From assembly GCA_021732745.1 (NCBI GenBank), contig JAKFUK010000002.1:310001-374000 (forward strand): a DNA stretch of 64,000 nucleotides, given 5' to 3'. This document shows positions 48,761 to 55,550 of this stretch, piece after piece (the first letter of the stretch is position 1; every line of letters starts with the position of its first letter). The notes below the pieces were generated by a model. The model was not told the origin of the DNA. It searched no databases and saw only the letters and a list, made by a program, of their open reading frames with translations. The stretch comes from Nevskia sp. (GTDB taxonomy: Bacteria > Pseudomonadota > Gammaproteobacteria > Nevskiales > Nevskiaceae). The translations under genes and the position numbers were made by a program.

Positions 48761-48831
48761 CGATCCAACCGCCTCACCCTGGGCTGCCGCCCGTTGGATC
48801 GACGCTCGGAAGTGCCATTCAAGGCACTTCC
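48761..48831. repeat. Two adjacent hairpins between hpt and the MTIP gene
   Basis: CGATCCAAC (48761-48769) pairs with GTTGGATCG (48793-48801). Next to it GGAAGTGCC-ATTCAA-GGCACTTCC (48808-48831) is a perfect 9-bp stem. The GCCATTCAAG core and the word GATCCAACCCTC, which follows at about 48846, also occur near 55203 and 55314, so this may be another dispersed element. Confidence 0.65.
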
Positions 48832-48854
48832 GAAAGCGCGCGCCGATCCAACCC

Positions 48855-49409
48855 TCACGCCCCCCGCAGCGCATAAATCGCCGGCAACTGCCGCCAGCAT
48901 TCCTTGTAATCCATGCCGCAGCCGAACACGTAGCGGTCGATGACACTGAGGCCGATGAACTCGGCGTGGGCACCGGCGGCGCGACGATCGTGCAACTTGT
49001 CGGCCAATACCGCGACTTTCAGGCTCAGCGGCGCAAATTCTTCGAGCGTCTTGCGGATCGCGACCAGGGTGTGGCCTTCGTCGAGGATGTCGTCGATCAC
49101 CAGCACATGGCGGCCATCGAGGATGGCCGGCGGCTGGCGCTTCCAGATCAGGCCGCCGCCCGTGGTGGCCCCGCGATAGCGCGTGGCGTGCAGGTAATCC
49201 ATCTGGAACGGGAAGTTCAGCCGCCGGGTGATCTCGGCGGTGGTGACCAGACCGCCGTTCATCACGCAGAGGAACAGCGGCGACTTGTCGGCGTATTCGG
49301 CGCTGATCGCGGCTGCCAGCTTGTCGTAGGCCGCCGCGACTTCCGTTTCGCTATGCAGGCAATCGGCTTCGCTCAAGACTTTCAACGCATCGGCGGCGTC
49401 AATGCTCAT
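48855..49409 (-). CDS. hpt: Hypoxanthine-guanine phosphoribosyltransferase
   Basis: A 184-residue purine salvage enzyme. The PRPP-binding motif is VLVIDDILDEGHTL; NGGLVTTAEITRRL and the late VIDRYVFGCGMDYKECWRQLP fit the Xanthomonas/Pseudomonas-type Hpt. The ATG at 49409 (MSIDAADALKVL) is chosen over one ten codons upstream. With the MTIP gene downstream it makes a salvage pair: MTIP releases hypoxanthine, and Hpt turns it into IMP. Confidence 0.9.
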   Translation of the reverse strand: MSIDAADALKVLSEADCLHSETEVAAAYDKLAAAISAEYADKSPLFLCVMNGGLVTTAEITRRLNFPFQMDYLHATRYRGATTGGGLIWKRQPPAILDGRHVLVIDDILDEGHTLVAIRKTLEEFAPLSLKVAVLADKLHDRRAAGAHAEFIGLSVIDRYVFGCGMDYKECWRQLPAIYALRGA

Positions 49410-49425
49410 GTTTCGTCGTTTCTTT

Positions 49426-49515
49426 CGTAGGGTGGGCAAGCTTTATCTGCCCATGCGGGTTGAATTGTTTCGACTGCTGCGAATCGGTGGGCAGGTACAG
49501 CTTGCCCACCCTACG
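49426..49515. repeat. Dispersed palindromic element, GTAGGGTGGGCA family, copy 2
   Basis: Arms 49426-49442 (CGTAGGGTGGGCAAGCT) and 49499-49515 are perfect 17-bp inverted repeats, again with inner TGCCCA / TGGGCA words. The far arm contains the nagZ stop codon. It lies between nagZ and hpt. Confidence 0.9.
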
Positions 49516-50461
49516 TGTCGCTTCGATAAAGGGCTTTGAGACGAGCGCTGGACAGACGCCGCTCCTTGACCGGCAGCGCATCGAGCAGCTTCACCACTTC
49601 GCCACGATCGTTGCAGACCGGCAGCATGTCGCAGCCGGCGGCAATCGCCACCCGCGCGCGCTCGACGATGTCGCCGACCACCACCGCGCCCTTCATGCAC
49701 AGGTCGTCGCAGAACACCGCGCCGTTATACTTGTACTGGCTGCGCAGCAGGCCGCGAATCCACTTGCGCGAGAACGAGGCCGGGATGTCGTCGAAGGCGC
49801 TGTAGCGGACGTGGGCCAGCATCAGTGACTCGATGCCGTCGTCGATCAGCGCCTTGAACGGCACCAGATCCCGGGCCTCGATGTCGGCGAACGGCCGGCG
49901 GTCGATCGGCAGTTCCAGATGCGAGTCGGCGGCGACGGCACCATGCCCCGGGAAGTGCTTGCCGGTGGCCTTGAGCCCCGCTGCATTGAGACCGGCACGG
50001 AAGGCGCGCGCCAGCTTGATGATCAGTTCCGGATCGGACGAGAACGCGCGGTCGCCGATCACGGTGGACACCCCGCAGTCGCGGTCGAGCACCGGGGCGA
50101 AGCACAGATCGATGCCGAAGCTGGCCAGTTCGCGGCCGATGGTTTCACCAAACAGCCGTGCGTCTTCGACGGCGCGCGACGGCGATTCCTCGTGCAACCG
50201 GCTCAAGGTGCCCATTGCCGGCACCCGCGTGAAGCCGACCCGGAAGCGCTGCACCCGGCCGCCCTCGTGATCCACGGCGATCAGCAGCCGCGGGACTTTT
50301 ATCGCCAGCAGCTCGTTGCACAGCGCCCGCAGTTGCTCCGGATCGGAGTAATTGCGGGCGAACAGGATCACGCCGCCGACCAGCGGATGGGCCAGCACCT
50401 CGCGGTCTTCGGCAGTCAGGCTCAGGCCGCCGACATCGGCCATGATCGGTCCCAGAGTCAT
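49511..50461 (-). CDS. nagZ: Beta-N-acetylhexosaminidase NagZ
   Basis: A 316-residue cytosolic GH3 enzyme of peptidoglycan recycling; it frees GlcNAc from anhydro-muropeptides. KHFPGHG carries the catalytic His-loop (KHFPGHGAVAADSH) and FCDDLCMKGA the nucleophile Asp. Length fits the proteobacterial NagZ (about 330-340 aa). nagZ beside hpt and an MTIP gene on one strand is a plausible conserved cluster, as nagZ and MTIP are also neighbours in Pseudomonas. Confidence 0.95.
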   Translation of the reverse strand: MTLGPIMADVGGLSLTAEDREVLAHPLVGGVILFARNYSDPEQLRALCNELLAIKVPRLLIAVDHEGGRVQRFRVGFTRVPAMGTLSRLHEESPSRAVEDARLFGETIGRELASFGIDLCFAPVLDRDCGVSTVIGDRAFSSDPELIIKLARAFRAGLNAAGLKATGKHFPGHGAVAADSHLELPIDRRPFADIEARDLVPFKALIDDGIESLMLAHVRYSAFDDIPASFSRKWIRGLLRSQYKYNGAVFCDDLCMKGAVVVGDIVERARVAIAAGCDMLPVCNDRGEVVKLLDALPVKERRLSSARLKALYRSDT

Positions 50462-50495
50462 GCGGGCGCGTGGGGGTGCAGCGAGGAAGAAAGGA

Positions 50496-50996
50496 TCAAG
50501 ACGTCTCGTTCTCGGGCCAGTCGCGCCAGGGATGCAGCGCGAGGCTGTGATTGTAATAGCGCCGGTCTTCGGTGACTTCCGCGCCCAGCCAGACGGGGCT
50601 GTCGAAAGCCTGATCGTTGGTTTTCAGCTCGATTTCGGCGACTACCAGCCCGGCGTTGGCACCGGCGAATTCGTCGATTTCCCAGGTCAGCGCGCTGCCA
50701 TCCGGGCCGGTCGCGTCGATGTAGTGACGAACCTTGTCGACCAGGCCGACGCACAGGGTGTCCAGGATTTCGCGGGCGTCCTTGACCGGCACTTCGTAGT
50801 CGTACTCGGCACGCGCCCGGCCGACCACCGCCGCCTTGATGTTCAGCCGCGCTTCGACACCTTGCAGGCGCACGCGGATCGAGCTTTTGCCGTTGTCCTC
50901 GGTCAGATAACCCTGCCGCATCGGCACCCGCTTGCTGGCCTGCGCGCGCCAGTCGTCGCCGACGACCAGAAACTTGCGCTCGATTTCAATTGCCAT
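50496..50996 (-). CDS. CYTH-domain protein (inorganic triphosphatase-like)
   Basis: A 166-residue CYTH/triphosphate-tunnel metalloenzyme. The ExExK signature is EIERKFLV at residues 4-11; the acidic and basic tunnel residues follow in SSIRVRLQG, AEYDYEVPVKDA and WEIDEFAGANAGLVVAEIEL. Small CYTH proteins of this class hydrolyse tripolyphosphate in some species. It lies 34 bp upstream of nagZ. Confidence 0.88.
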   Translation of the reverse strand: MAIEIERKFLVVGDDWRAQASKRVPMRQGYLTEDNGKSSIRVRLQGVEARLNIKAAVVGRARAEYDYEVPVKDAREILDTLCVGLVDKVRHYIDATGPDGSALTWEIDEFAGANAGLVVAEIELKTNDQAFDSPVWLGAEVTEDRRYYNHSLALHPWRDWPENETS

Positions 50997-51040
50997 GGTT
51001 GGAGTTTGCTCATGTCTTCAAAGGGATAGGAAAAGAAGAA

Positions 51041-51257
51041 TCAAAATTTCAGCGCAAAGGCGCAAAGGGAAAAGAAAGGACGCAAAAAAGCAACGAAAAA
51101 TTAGCGAGACGGCAAATGCAGCGGGGGAATCGCATAAATTGCGATCACAGCGTCTATCTGTCGCTGCACATCTTTCTATTTTCAAGCCTTTGAAATATTT
51201 GGTTTTTATCTTTTGCGTTCTTTCTTTTCCCTTTGCGCCTTTGCGTTTAACTTTTGA
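51041..51257. repeat. MITE-like element, GCAAAGGCGCAAAG family, copy 2
   Basis: Arms 51053-51087 and 51211-51245 pair at 34 of 35 positions. Extending to 51041 and 51257 gives 47-base arms with about 43 matches. The 123-base core (51088-51210) is AT-rich and has no useful open frame. It fills the gap between the CYTH gene and rlmD. Shares arm sequence with 44579-44688. I see no transposase and no clear target-site duplication. Confidence 0.92.
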
Positions 51258-51285
51258 CGTGAGCAGTTAACGCCCCGGCCCGCGA

Positions 51286-52599
51286 TCAAAGCTCGAACAG
51301 CGCCATCGACTCGACATGGGTCGTGTGCGGGAACATGTCCAGCACCCCGACCCGGGTCAGGCGGTAGCCGTGAGCGTTGACCAGTTCGCCGGCGTCGCGC
51401 GCCAGGGTCCCCGGATGGCAGGACACATAGACGATGCGGCGCGCTTTCGTCGCCGCCAGCATCGGCAGGATTTCCTTGGCACCGCTGCGTGGCGGGTCGA
51501 TCAGCGCCAGGTCGTAGCGGTGCTTCAACCAGTCGGCTTTCGGATCGGGCTTGAACAGGTCGGCCTTCAGGAAGCGGCCGTCGTAGCCGTTGCTGCGCAG
51601 GTTTTCCAGACCGCGCGCGACCAGCCCGGTATCGCCTTCCACCGCCGTCACTTTCGCACCGCGCGCCGCCAGCGGCAGCGTGAAATTGCCCAGCCCCGCG
51701 AACAGTTCCAGCACTTCGTCGCCAGCGGCCACGTTCAGCCAGTCCAGCGCCTGCACGACCATCTGCTGGCTGACATCGGAATTGATCTGGATGAAATCGG
51801 CCGGCAGGAATTTCAGGCTCAAGGCGCTGCCATCCGGCGAATAGGCCAGCGGCCGGGCGACGTCCAGCGGCACCAGACTGTCCGGGCCGCCGCTCTGCAG
51901 GTAGAAGTCGAAATCGTGCTCGGCCGCGAAGGCCAGCAGCTTGGCGCGATCATCCTCGCTCGGCGGTGCGAGAACGCGAATGGTCACCGCGACATGCTCG
52001 GCGGCCGACACCTCGATCTGCGGAATCTGGCCGGCGATGCTCAAGCCATCGAACAGCGTGGCGATCAGCCGCAGCCTGTCCCCGAGCCGCGGATCGACCA
52101 CCTCGCAGCGGTTCAGCACCGCCAGCCCGTTGGCATCGCGCTCGCGAAAACCGACCAGCACCCCGCCCTTCTTCGGCACCAGCTTCACACCCATGCGCGC
52201 GCGGCGGCGGTAGGCCCAGACCGGGCCGAGCACGGGTTCGGCGATCGCTTCCGGCGTCACGCCACCGATGCGGCGCAGCGCTTCCAGCATCGACTGCTGC
52301 TTGAAGGCGATCTGCGCAGCCGGTGCCAGATGCTGCAATGAGCAGCCACCGCAGGCCCCGAAATGCGCGCAGCCGGGCGTGACCCGGTCCGGTGACGGCA
52401 CGTCAATGGCGGTGACTTCGGCTTCATCGAGCGCGCGGGTGACCCGCAGCAGCTTGTAGCGCACGGTTTCGCCGGGCAGCGCGCCGAAGATGAAGGTGAC
52501 CTTGCCATCGACCCGGGCCACACCGCGGCCGTCGTGATCGAGATCGGTGACGGTGGCGCTGAACTCGGTGTCCGGCAGCGGCTTTCGTTTGCGGCTCAC
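51286..52599 (-). CDS. rlmD: 23S rRNA (uracil-1939-C5)-methyltransferase RlmD
   Basis: A 437-residue SAM enzyme with an Fe-S cluster. N-terminal TRAM domain, cluster Cys block CAHFGACGGCSLQHL, SAM motif ELFAGLGNFTLPLA, and active Cys in YVSCHPGTLARD. Length close to E. coli RlmD (433 aa). It overlaps cysM by four bases; a cysM-rlmD pair is also known in Pseudomonas. Confidence 0.95.
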   Translation of the reverse strand: MSRKRKPLPDTEFSATVTDLDHDGRGVARVDGKVTFIFGALPGETVRYKLLRVTRALDEAEVTAIDVPSPDRVTPGCAHFGACGGCSLQHLAPAAQIAFKQQSMLEALRRIGGVTPEAIAEPVLGPVWAYRRRARMGVKLVPKKGGVLVGFRERDANGLAVLNRCEVVDPRLGDRLRLIATLFDGLSIAGQIPQIEVSAAEHVAVTIRVLAPPSEDDRAKLLAFAAEHDFDFYLQSGGPDSLVPLDVARPLAYSPDGSALSLKFLPADFIQINSDVSQQMVVQALDWLNVAAGDEVLELFAGLGNFTLPLAARGAKVTAVEGDTGLVARGLENLRSNGYDGRFLKADLFKPDPKADWLKHRYDLALIDPPRSGAKEILPMLAATKARRIVYVSCHPGTLARDAGELVNAHGYRLTRVGVLDMFPHTTHVESMALFEL

Positions 52600-53486
52600 T
52601 CAGGAAACACGCCGGTGGAGATGTAGCGGTCGCCACGGTCGCAGATGATCGCGGCGATGGTCGCCCCGCTCAGTTCCTTGCAGAGCTGCAAGGCCGTCCA
52701 CACCGAACCACCCGACGACGGCCCGCAGAACACGCCTTCGATCCGGGCCAGATCGCGCATCGTGTCTTCCGCCTGCTTGGTCGACACCTCGACCACGCGA
52801 TCAATACGCGAGCGGTCAAAGATCGTCGGCAGATAGGCTTCCGGCCACTTGCGGATGCCGGGGATCGACGATTCGCCGTCCGGCTGCACGCCGGTGATCT
52901 GGATCGCCGGATTCTGTTCCTTGAAGTAGCGCGAGCAGCCCATGATGGTGCCGGTGGTGCCCATGGTCGCCACGAAGTGAGTCAGCGAGCCGGCAAGCGA
53001 AGTCCAGATTTCCGGGGCCGTGCCTTCGTAATGGGCGCGCGGATTATCGGGATTCCCGAACTGATTCAAGACCTTGCCCTTGCCGTCCTTTTCCATCTGC
53101 TCGGCCAGATCGCGCGCGCCTTCCATGCCCTGTTCCTTGGAAACCAGGATCAGCTCGGCACCGAAGGCCTTCATCACCGCTCGGCGCTCGACCGACAGAT
53201 GCGCCGGCATGATCAGCACCATGCGAAAACCCCGCATCGCCGCCGCCATCGCCAGCGCGATGCCGGTGTTGCCGGACGTCGCTTCGATCAGCGTATCGCC
53301 AGGCTTGATCTCGCCGCGCTCCTCGGCACGGCGGATCATCGAATACGCCGGCCGGTCCTTGACCGAGCCCGCCGGATTGTTGCCTTCCAGCTTCAGGAAC
53401 AGACGGTTCGAGCCGATGCCGGGCAGACGGCTGACTTGCACCAGCGGCGTGTTGCCGATGGTGTCGGGGAGAGTGATCGGGTTCAT
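52596..53486 (-). CDS. cysM: Cysteine synthase B
   Basis: A 296-residue PLP enzyme making cysteine (or S-sulfocysteine) from O-acetylserine. PLP-Lys in NNPAGSVKDRPAYSM, the Asn loop ATSGNTGIALAMAA, and TMGTTGTIMGCSRY. RPAYSMI and the overall length favour CysM over CysK. In operon with rlmD. Confidence 0.93.
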   Translation of the reverse strand: MNPITLPDTIGNTPLVQVSRLPGIGSNRLFLKLEGNNPAGSVKDRPAYSMIRRAEERGEIKPGDTLIEATSGNTGIALAMAAAMRGFRMVLIMPAHLSVERRAVMKAFGAELILVSKEQGMEGARDLAEQMEKDGKGKVLNQFGNPDNPRAHYEGTAPEIWTSLAGSLTHFVATMGTTGTIMGCSRYFKEQNPAIQITGVQPDGESSIPGIRKWPEAYLPTIFDRSRIDRVVEVSTKQAEDTMRDLARIEGVFCGPSSGGSVWTALQLCKELSGATIAAIICDRGDRYISTGVFPE

Positions 53487-53499
53487 TCTGCGGATTATT

Positions 53500-53721
53500 T
53501 CACTTCAGGAAGTCATCGGGGCTCACGCCCGCCTGCTTCAGGATTGCGCGAAGCGTGCCTTCCGGCATGTCGCCCGGATGATGAGGGATTGTCGTGAAAT
53601 GCCCTGATTCCGGGTTGTGCCAGATTTCGTGGCTGCCGGCCGCATGGCGATGAAACTCGAAGCCGAGCGTCCGCAGCCGCTGGGCGATCTGCCGATAACG
53701 AAAGCCGGACAACCGCCCCAT
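53500..53721 (-). CDS. hicA: HicA-family toxin
   Basis: A 73-residue double-stranded-RNA-binding-fold mRNA interferase. The active His lies in GSHEIWHNPESGHFTTIPHHPGD, and EGTLRAILKQAGVS closes the family pattern. It begins one base inside the HicB stop (TGATG). All key residues are present. Confidence 0.9.
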   Translation of the reverse strand: MGRLSGFRYRQIAQRLRTLGFEFHRHAAGSHEIWHNPESGHFTTIPHHPGDMPEGTLRAILKQAGVSPDDFLK

Positions 53722-53939
53722 CAGGCGGCGACGACCAACGGGTAATCGAACGCGTCGCGCGCATCGGGAAGCGCGTTGCCCGCCTGCGCTTCCAGCAGCT
53801 TGCGCGCGACATCACGGGCAATTTCCAGGGTTTCGGAGATGGTCCGACCTTGGGCAACGAGGCCCGGCACATCGTCCGACGTGGCGAGATACACACCTTC
53901 CGGCAGCTTCTCGATATGCAGGTTGACGATCTTTTCCAT
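53721..53939 (-). CDS. hicB: HicB-family antitoxin
   Basis: A 72-residue partial RNase H-like antitoxin. The pattern LHIEKLPEGVYLATSDDVPGLVAQGRTISETLEIARDVARKLLE is typical of HicB. No separate DNA-binding domain is present; short HicB forms of this kind are common. The ATG at 53939 begins the domain. Here hicB precedes hicA. The pair lies between cysM and acpS. Confidence 0.88.
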   Translation of the reverse strand: MEKIVNLHIEKLPEGVYLATSDDVPGLVAQGRTISETLEIARDVARKLLEAQAGNALPDARDAFDYPLVVAA

Positions 53940-53974
53940 GGCGAAAGTGTCCACAAAGGTGGCCAAGAATAGCC

Positions 53975-54364
53975 TCAAGCGGCCGGCGCACCGCATTCCA
54001 GCACCACGAAAGCCATGATCATCCCGGCCTCGTCGGTGAACGACAGATGCGCGGCGGTGATGCCGAGCGCATCCAGCCGCGCCTGCATGGCCGCACTGAA
54101 GATCAGCTGCGGCCTCGCTTTAGGCTCGCGCAGCGCGCCGACATCCTGATAGCTGACGCCGTGAAAACCGGTACCGAGCGCCTTGACGAAAGCTTCCTTC
54201 GCCGCGAACGCCCGGGCAATCGCGTAGCCGGGGCTTTTCTGGCTGGCCACGGCGGCGCGTTCCTCGGACATCAGCAGCTTGGCCAGCGCCCGTTCGCCTT
54301 GCCGCGCATACAGCTCCTCGCAGCGAGCGATGCGCAGCAGATCGGTGCCGATACCGTAGATCAA
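53975..54364 (-). CDS. acpS: Holo-acyl-carrier-protein synthase
   Basis: A 129-residue phosphopantetheinyl transferase that activates ACP. Seen are IYGIGTDLLRIARCEELY with the Mg-binding Asp, and ARAFAAKEAFVKALGTGF with the Glu and Lys. Ten bp after pdxJ, the standard order pdxJ-acpS. Confidence 0.96.
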   Translation of the reverse strand: MIYGIGTDLLRIARCEELYARQGERALAKLLMSEERAAVASQKSPGYAIARAFAAKEAFVKALGTGFHGVSYQDVGALREPKARPQLIFSAAMQARLDALGITAAHLSFTDEAGMIMAFVVLECGAPAA

Positions 54365-54374
54365 GCGCGTTGTT

Positions 54375-55109
54375 TCAGGCAGCGCGACGCGCGACCGTCA
54401 TCGCCTGGCGCATCTCGGCAATCGCCATCGGCAAGCCGACAAACAGGCTGCGGGCAACGATCGCGTGGCCGATGTTCAGTTCGACGATTTCCGGGATCGC
54501 CGCGATCGGCGCGACGTTGTCGACATTCAGGCCGTGGCCGGCGTGGACCTCGAAGCCCATCGCCGCAGCATCACGGGCAAAGGCGGCGATCCGCGCCAGT
54601 TCGGTGGCCTGCTCATCGCCCGTAGTGTCGGCGTAATGGCCGGTGTGGATTTCCAGCTGCGGCGCGCCACTGGCTTTGGCGGCAGCCAGCTGCAGCGGAT
54701 CGGCGGCGATGAACAGCGCGACGATGCAGCCCGCGTCCGCCAGTCGCCGACAGGCTTCAGTGACCGCCGGCAGGTTGCCGGCGACATCGAGCCCGCCTTC
54801 GGTGGTGCGCTCCTCGCGCCGTTCGGGCACCAGGCAAACGTACTTCGGCCGCGCCGCCACGCCGATGTCGACCATCGCCGGGGTGACCGCCATCTCAAGG
54901 TTGATCGGCACTGGGCAGATCGGCGTCAGCCGGGCCAGATCGTGATCCTGGATGTGGCGGCGGTCTTCGCGCAGATGGATGGTGATGCTGTCGGCCCCGC
55001 TGGCGGCGGCCAGCAGTGCGCCTTCGACCGGATCGGGGTAGGCCGTGCCGCGGGCCTGGCGGACGGTGGCGATGTGGTCGACGTTGACGCCGAGACGCAA
55101 GGCAAGCAT
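54375..55109 (-). CDS. pdxJ: Pyridoxine 5'-phosphate synthase
   Basis: A 244-residue TIM-barrel enzyme, last step of the DXP-dependent vitamin B6 route. RLGVNVDHIATVRQARGT, SITIHLREDRRHI and LEIHTGHYAD carry the family residues. The ATG at 55109 (MLALRLGVNVDHI) is the family start. recO, its usual upstream neighbour, is 7.5 kb away. Confidence 0.96.
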   Translation of the reverse strand: MLALRLGVNVDHIATVRQARGTAYPDPVEGALLAAASGADSITIHLREDRRHIQDHDLARLTPICPVPINLEMAVTPAMVDIGVAARPKYVCLVPERREERTTEGGLDVAGNLPAVTEACRRLADAGCIVALFIAADPLQLAAAKASGAPQLEIHTGHYADTTGDEQATELARIAAFARDAAAMGFEVHAGHGLNVDNVAPIAAIPEIVELNIGHAIVARSLFVGLPMAIAEMRQAMTVARRAA

Positions 55110-55550
55110 GGGAGATGGGGATGGAAAGGAGGCCTTCAGTGTAATCGCCGCACACCCCGTTTGGCGCTGTCGCCCGCCGAGCCGAGCCGGAAAGCGCAAG
55201 CCATTCAAGCGCTTGCCGTCCGTTGCAATTCCGATGCGAATCCGCTGGAAGCTCGTGGGGACTTGGTACCTGCCCTGCGCGCTCAATGGCTGCGACGGGA
55301 CGATGCGCCGGGCGATCCAACCCTCTGCGCCATTGCCGCGTCCGAAAGCGGGACTGCTGCATCCAAGTGCTCGCAGGCTCCCTTTCGTGTCGTACGTCTC
55401 CCTGCAAGGCTTTGACAGGCCATGACCCTTGAGGGGCGCGAAAGCGCCCCTTTTCTTGTACGACCGGACACATTCGCGTCCGCGCGCGGCTCGCTAAACT
55501 CCCGCGACAAGAGCAGTTATTCGAACTGCAAAGACGCGAGGAGGAGAGCG
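55110..55550. other. Longest gene-free stretch (441 bp), with an orphan terminator
   Basis: No convincing gene is seen on either strand. The pdxJ promoter must lie near the left end. GCAAGC-CATTCAAGC-GCTTGC (about 55198-55218) and GATCCAACCCTC (about 55314) echo the hairpins near 48761-48831. A plus-strand terminator lies at 55432-55454 although no plus-strand gene precedes it, so a small RNA or a decayed gene is possible. The ribosome binding site GAGGAGGAGAG (about 55539-55548) belongs to the next gene. Confidence 0.5.
55432..55454 (+). terminator. Orphan plus-strand terminator
   Basis: Perfect stem AGGGGCGC-GAAA-GCGCCCCT followed by TTT and a pyrimidine-rich stretch. No plus-strand gene lies upstream within the intergenic region, which is the reason for suspecting an untranslated transcript. 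Confidence 0.7.

Noticed and set aside
48761..48831. Hairpins in the hpt-MTIP gap as a riboswitch
   Set aside because: They are simple stems without a conserved aptamer pattern and resemble dispersed repeats. No T-run or sequestered ribosome binding site is visible.
55422..55550. Upstream extension of the large lipoprotein gene
   Set aside because: It would begin inside the terminator at 55432-55454 and put 43 extra residues before a perfect lipoprotein signal peptide. The ATG at 55551 with a strong ribosome binding site is far better.
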